A DNA stretch of 8,706 nucleotides, taken from the NCBI GenBank assembly GCA_946481135.1, contig CAMLMQ010000126.1, positions 1 through 8,706 on the forward strand. The letters run 5' to 3'. The notes beneath the pieces were generated by a model. It had not been told where the DNA came from. It ran no database searches and was given only the letters and a program-made list of their open reading frames with translations. This document shows, one piece after another, positions 5,658-8,706 of the stretch. Origin of the DNA: an uncultured Microbacteriaceae bacterium. Its GTDB lineage: Bacteria > Actinomycetota > Actinomycetes > Actinomycetales > Microbacteriaceae. The translations under genes and the position numbers were made by a program. The stretch's first letter is position 1. Each line of letters opens with the position of its first letter.

Positions 5658-7403
5658 CTACCCCGCGGCGCGCGACGTGATCGGCAGTCGCCGGTCCCGT
5701 CCGAACGCCATGCCCGACACCTTGGGGCCGATCGCACCCTGCCGCCGTTTCCATTCGGCCCGGTCGACGAGCGTCGCGACGAAGTCGACCGTCGCGCGCT
5801 CGTAGCCGGCGGCGACGATGTCTTCGCGACCGAAGCGCTGCGTGACGTAGAGCTCCAGGATGGCATCGAGCAGGGGGTAGGGCGGTAGCGTGTCCTGGTC
5901 GGTCTGGTCGGGCCGCAGCTCGGCGCTCGGAGGCTTCTCGATCGACGCGACGGGGATCGGCGGCGTCTCGCCGCGCGACTCGGCGAACGCGTTGCGCCAG
6001 CGCGCGAGCTCCCACACGAGCGTCTTCGGCACGTCCTTGATCGGCGCGAAGCCGCCGGCGGTGTCGCCGTAGATCGTCGAATACCCCACCGACACCTCGG
6101 TCTTGTTGCCGTTGGTCAACGCGAGGTGGCCGGCGCGGTTCGACTCCGCCATCCAGAGCATCCCGCGCACACGCGCCTGCACGTTCTCGGCGGGCACGCC
6201 CTCGAGCCCGAGCTGCTTCTCGATGACCGCGACGATGTCGCCGATCGGCTCGACCGAGTAGTGGATGCCGAGGCGCTCGGCGAGTTCGCGCGCGTCGTCG
6301 ACCGACCCTTCCGACGAGTAGCGCGACGGCATCGAGATGCCGTACACGCGGTCGGCGCCGATCGCGTCGGCCGCGATCGCCGCGCACACACTCGAGTCGA
6401 TGCCGCCCGAGACACCGAGCACGACCGACGGGAAGCCGTTCTTCTCGACGTAGTCGCGCAAGCCCAGCACGAGGGCGTTCCAGAGCTGCTCCCGGTCGTC
6501 GGGCAGCTCGGCGATGTCGGGGGAGAGCCGCGGCTTGCCGTGCGGGGCGCTCTGCTCGGCGCGGGCGTCGAGCTCGACGCGTCGCACGGCGTCGGGCACG
6601 TCCTGCGCGCCCGCGGGTGCGGGGTCGACGTCGACGACGAGCAGGTGCTCACGGAACTGCGGCGCCCGGGCGAGGATCGTGCCCGACCCGTCGACGACGA
6701 CCGAGTCGCCGTCGAACACGAGGTCGTCCTGGCCGCCCACGATGTTGACGTAGGCGACGATCGTGTCGGTCTCGACGGCCCGGCGTGTGACGAGCGGCAG
6801 GCGCACCTCGTCCTTGTCGCGCTCGTAGGGGCTCGCGTTGAGCACGAGCAGCAGGCCCGCGTCGGCGTCGAGCACCCGGCCGACGGGTCCGCCGTCGCGC
6901 CACAGGTCCTCGCAGACGATGATCGCGACATCCACGCCCTTGATGCGGGCGACGAGGAGCTCGTCGCCCGGGATGAAGACGCGGTACTCGTCGAAGACCG
7001 AGTAGTTGGGCAGGTGGTGCTTCGCGTAGCGGGCGTGGATGCCGCCGCCCTGGATGACCGAGACGCAGTTCTGCGCGATCGCGGTGGGGGCGTTGCTCGT
7101 ACCGAGCACGCGCGGCTCGAACGGGCCGTCGGGGTGCCCGACCACGACGACGAGGTCGCCGAGGCCCTCCGCCTCGAGGCGCGCGGGGAGGGCGTCGACC
7201 GCGGCGCGGGCGGCCCGCAGGAACGACGGTTGCGCCGCGAGATCCTCGATCGGATAGCCGGAGAGCGCCATCTCGCCGGTGAGCAGGATGTCGGCACCCT
7301 GCTCCCACGCCGCGCGGGCGGCGGAGACGATCTTCTCGGTGTTGCCGGCGAAGTCCCCGACGAGAGGATTGGACTGGGCGAGCGCCAATCGCAGACGAGG
7401 CAT
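5658..7403 (-). CDS. nadE: Glutamine-dependent NAD+ synthetase
   Basis: NadE catalyses the last step of NAD+ synthesis, amidating nicotinic acid adenine dinucleotide with ammonia released from glutamine. The 581-residue product has two domains. The N-terminal nitrilase-type amidase (about 1-265) carries the Glu-Lys-Cys triad: E44 (LTGEMALSGYP), K128 (YAKHHLPNY) and C164 (IIVCEDLWRDG). The C-terminal synthetase (about 300-581) has the ATP pyrophosphatase loop LGVSGGIDSS (329-338), TNGNKTE (430-436) and YSTIYGDTAGGFAPIKD (441-457). Length and order match the single-chain bacterial form. The ATG at 7403 gives the usual MPRLRLALAQ opening and lies 6 nt after a TAGGCT box, with no Shine-Dalgarno sequence. 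It is the first gene of the minus-strand unit and is divergent from the glutamine synthetase gene. Confidence 0.96.
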   Translation of the reverse strand: MPRLRLALAQSNPLVGDFAGNTEKIVSAARAAWEQGADILLTGEMALSGYPIEDLAAQPSFLRAARAAVDALPARLEAEGLGDLVVVVGHPDGPFEPRVLGTSNAPTAIAQNCVSVIQGGGIHARYAKHHLPNYSVFDEYRVFIPGDELLVARIKGVDVAIIVCEDLWRDGGPVGRVLDADAGLLLVLNASPYERDKDEVRLPLVTRRAVETDTIVAYVNIVGGQDDLVFDGDSVVVDGSGTILARAPQFREHLLVVDVDPAPAGAQDVPDAVRRVELDARAEQSAPHGKPRLSPDIAELPDDREQLWNALVLGLRDYVEKNGFPSVVLGVSGGIDSSVCAAIAADAIGADRVYGISMPSRYSSEGSVDDARELAERLGIHYSVEPIGDIVAVIEKQLGLEGVPAENVQARVRGMLWMAESNRAGHLALTNGNKTEVSVGYSTIYGDTAGGFAPIKDVPKTLVWELARWRNAFAESRGETPPIPVASIEKPPSAELRPDQTDQDTLPPYPLLDAILELYVTQRFGREDIVAAGYERATVDFVATLVDRAEWKRRQGAIGPKVSGMAFGRDRRLPITSRAAG

Positions 7404-7409
7404 GTTGCT

Positions 7410-7415
7410 AGCCTA
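7410..7415 (-). promoter_or_regulatory. Predicted -10 box for nadE (leaderless geometry)
   Basis: TAGGCT on the minus strand ends 6 nt before the nadE ATG, with AGCAAC between them and no room for a Shine-Dalgarno sequence. It is the same hexamer as at the 57-aa gene. No -35 box is recognisable. Confidence 0.45.
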
Positions 7416-7464
7416 ATGACGGCGCCGGAGCGGCTCCTTCCCCTTGACTCTGAGCCCGCCTCAC

Positions 7465-7470
7465 GAGAGG
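7465..7470 (+). promoter_or_regulatory. Ribosome-binding site of glnA2
   Basis: GAGAGG lies 5 nt before the GTG at 7476 and is the clearest Shine-Dalgarno sequence in the window. It fixes the GTG as the start, which also gives the family's usual (V/M)DKQRDFVLRT opening. Confidence 0.7.
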
Positions 7471-7475
7471 ACACC

Positions 7476-8706
7476 GTGGACAAGCAACGCGACTTCGTTC
7501 TGCGCACGATCGAGGAGCGCGGCGTCAAGTTCGTGCGGCTGTGGTTCACCGATGTCGTGGGCCAGCTGAAGTCGGTGGCGCTCGCGCCCGCGGAGGTCGA
7601 GGGAGCGTTCAACGAGGGCGTCGGCTTCGACGGGTCGGCGATCGAGGGACTCAGCCGCGCCTCCGAAGCCGACATGCTCGCGCTGCCGGACCCGTCGACG
7701 TTCCAGATCCTGCCGTGGCGCGGCGAGGTCGACCCGACGGCCCGCATGTTCTGCGACATCACGACGCCCGACGGGCAGCCCGCCGTCTCCGACCCGCGCA
7801 ACGTGCTCAAGCGCGCGCTCGCGTCGGCCGCCGACCGGGGCTTCACGTTCTACACGCACCCCGAGATCGAGTTCTACCTGCTCAAGTCGAGCAAGCCCGA
7901 GAACGGGGTGCCGGTTCCCGTCGACTCGGCCGGCTTCTTCGACAACGTGCCCGGCGGCACGGCCAACGACTTCCGCCGACGCTCCGTGCGGATGCTCGAA
8001 GACCTCGGCATCTCGGTCGAGTTCTCCCACCACGAGGCCGGACCCGGCCAGAACGAGATCGACCTCCGGTACGCGGACGCGCTCACGACGGCCGACAACA
8101 TCATGACCTTCCGCACCGTCGTGAAGGAGGTGGCGATCGAGCAGGGCGTCTACGCGACGTTCATGCCGAAGCCCTTCTCCGAGCACCCGGGTTCGGGGAT
8201 GCACACGCACATGTCGCTCTTCGAGGGCGACACCAACGCGTTCTACGACGCGGGCGGGCAGTACCAGCTCTCGACGATCGGTCGGCAGTTCGTCGCGGGT
8301 CTGCTTCGTCATGCGCCCGAGATCACCGCCGTGACCAACCAGTTCGTCAACTCGTACAAGCGCCTCTGGGGCGGCGACGAGGCGCCGAGCTACATCACGT
8401 GGGGGCACAACAACCGCTCGGCGCTCGTGCGTGTGCCGCTCTACAAGCCCGGCAAGGGGCAGAGCGCCCGCATCGAGTACCGCGCGCTCGACTCCGCGGC
8501 GAACCCGTACCTCGCCTTCGCCCTCATGCTCGCCGCCGGACTCAAGGGCATCGAGAACGGCTACGAACTGCCGCCCGAGGCGGAGGGCGACGTCTGGGGC
8601 ATGACGAAGGCGGAGCGCCGCGCGCTCGGCTACGGCAGCCTGCCGGCCTCGCTCGACCACGCGCTGTCGATCATGGAGGACAGCGAGCTCGTCGCCGAGA
8701 CCCTCG
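7476..8706 (+). CDS. glnA: Glutamine synthetase family protein, GlnA2 type (3' end outside window)
   Basis: A type I glutamine synthetase-fold ligase that joins glutamate to ammonia or an amine using ATP. Visible are 410 codons, about 35 short of the roughly 445 usual for GlnA2. Active-site blocks are present: HPEIEFY (128-134), EFSHHEAGPGQNEIDL (182-197), the metal-site HTHMSL (243-248), NSYKRL (292-297), the flap glutamate E302 (DEAPSY), NRSALVRVP (313-321) and RIEYRALDS (332-340). The ammonium-pocket motif, DGSS in classical enzymes, is DGSA here (A55). The opening DKQRDFVLRT and the nadE neighbour match GlnA2 of Streptomyces and Mycobacterium (Rv2222c) as I recall them; the Streptomyces enzyme has been reported to glutamylate polyamines. 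Glutamine synthesis is thus not assured. A tyrosine in NGYELPPE (361-368) resembles the adenylylation site of classical enzymes, but the surrounding alignment is loose. Confidence 0.93.
   Translation, partial: MDKQRDFVLRTIEERGVKFVRLWFTDVVGQLKSVALAPAEVEGAFNEGVGFDGSAIEGLSRASEADMLALPDPSTFQILPWRGEVDPTARMFCDITTPDGQPAVSDPRNVLKRALASAADRGFTFYTHPEIEFYLLKSSKPENGVPVPVDSAGFFDNVPGGTANDFRRRSVRMLEDLGISVEFSHHEAGPGQNEIDLRYADALTTADNIMTFRTVVKEVAIEQGVYATFMPKPFSEHPGSGMHTHMSLFEGDTNAFYDAGGQYQLSTIGRQFVAGLLRHAPEITAVTNQFVNSYKRLWGGDEAPSYITWGHNNRSALVRVPLYKPGKGQSARIEYRALDSAANPYLAFALMLAAGLKGIENGYELPPEAEGDVWGMTKAERRALGYGSLPASLDHALSIMEDSELVAETL

Larger units (their letters stand above)
7404..7475. promoter_or_regulatory. 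Divergent nadE/glnA2 intergenic region
   Basis: These 72 bp must hold the promoters of both genes. Next to nadE, GCTAGC (7407-7412) carries overlapping -10-like boxes on both strands: TAGGCT on the minus strand (7415-7410) and TAGCCT on the plus strand (7409-7414). On the plus strand TTGACT (7444-7449) resembles a -35 box, but the hexamer 17 bp downstream, GAGGAC (7467-7472), is poor and overlaps the ribosome-binding site. Which box drives glnA is therefore unresolved. GGAG-CGG-CTCC (7427-7437) is a small possible hairpin. Confidence 0.5.

Noticed and set aside
4248..5888. A 546-codon plus-strand frame opposite panB, the GNAT gene and the end of nadE.
   Set aside because: It is a shadow of three well-supported minus-strand genes, with antisense-type composition and no motif.
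3436..6387. A 983-codon minus-strand frame that could suggest a giant fusion protein ending in DUF72.
   Set aside because: Upstream of 4260 it overlaps panB, the GNAT gene and part of nadE out of frame and reads as Arg/Ala-rich noise. The GTG at 4260, overlapping the panB stop, is the sensible start.
7461..8660. A 399-codon minus-strand frame opposite glnA.
   Set aside because: The plus-strand frame is an intact glutamine synthetase. The antisense frame shows no recognisable motif and reflects the GC-biased third codon positions.

Overview
This window looks like a chromosomal housekeeping segment from a high-GC actinomycete, most likely of the Microbacteriaceae type. The case rests on strong G/C bias at third codon positions, GTG starts, an actinobacterial type A RNase P RNA, a polyphosphate glucokinase, a GlnA2-type glutamine synthetase homologue, and the nadE/glnA2/panB neighbourhood I recall from Mycobacterium and Streptomyces. 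I see no insertion sequence, phage gene, tRNA, CRISPR array or sign of recent transfer.

Layout. Positions 1-319 are the 3' part of rnpB (+), its 5' end lying before the window. A GC-rich hairpin (372-405) separates it from a convergent cold-shock gene (421-624, -), which has its own promoter. Next, on the minus strand, map (methionine aminopeptidase) runs into ppgK (polyphosphate glucokinase) with a 3-nt gap. A 36-bp divergent promoter region separates map from a 57-residue plus-strand gene (2505-2678). The stop of that gene overlaps the stop of the next minus-strand unit at a shared CTAG. That unit, read in its own direction, is nadE, a GNAT acetyltransferase, panB, and two tandem DUF72 genes, packed with gaps of 3 and 9 nt and two 4-nt stop/start overlaps. 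Divergent from nadE across 72 bp is a GlnA2-type glutamine synthetase (+), cut by the window end about 35 residues before its expected C-terminus.

Functional themes. The long minus-strand unit joins cofactor supply, NAD+ from nadE and pantothenate/CoA from panB, with three proteins of unknown substrate. nadE consumes glutamine and faces a glutamine-synthetase-family enzyme, but that enzyme carries an alanine where classical enzymes have a serine in the ammonium pocket, so it may use an amine instead. map and ppgK serve N-terminal methionine removal and glucose phosphorylation.

Regulation. Four start codons (map, the 57-aa gene, panB, nadE) each have a -10-like hexamer of form TA(G/A)(G/C)CT ending 6-7 nt upstream of the ATG, the geometry expected of leaderless transcripts. 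Only glnA has an obvious Shine-Dalgarno sequence. The tetramer CTAG is rare here, and apart from one copy in rnpB it occurs only at gene boundaries.

I found no convincing new multi-gene system. The most interesting items are modest: the small conserved-looking protein, the tandem DUF72 pair with one altered motif, the altered GlnA2 pocket and the repeated leaderless promoter pattern.
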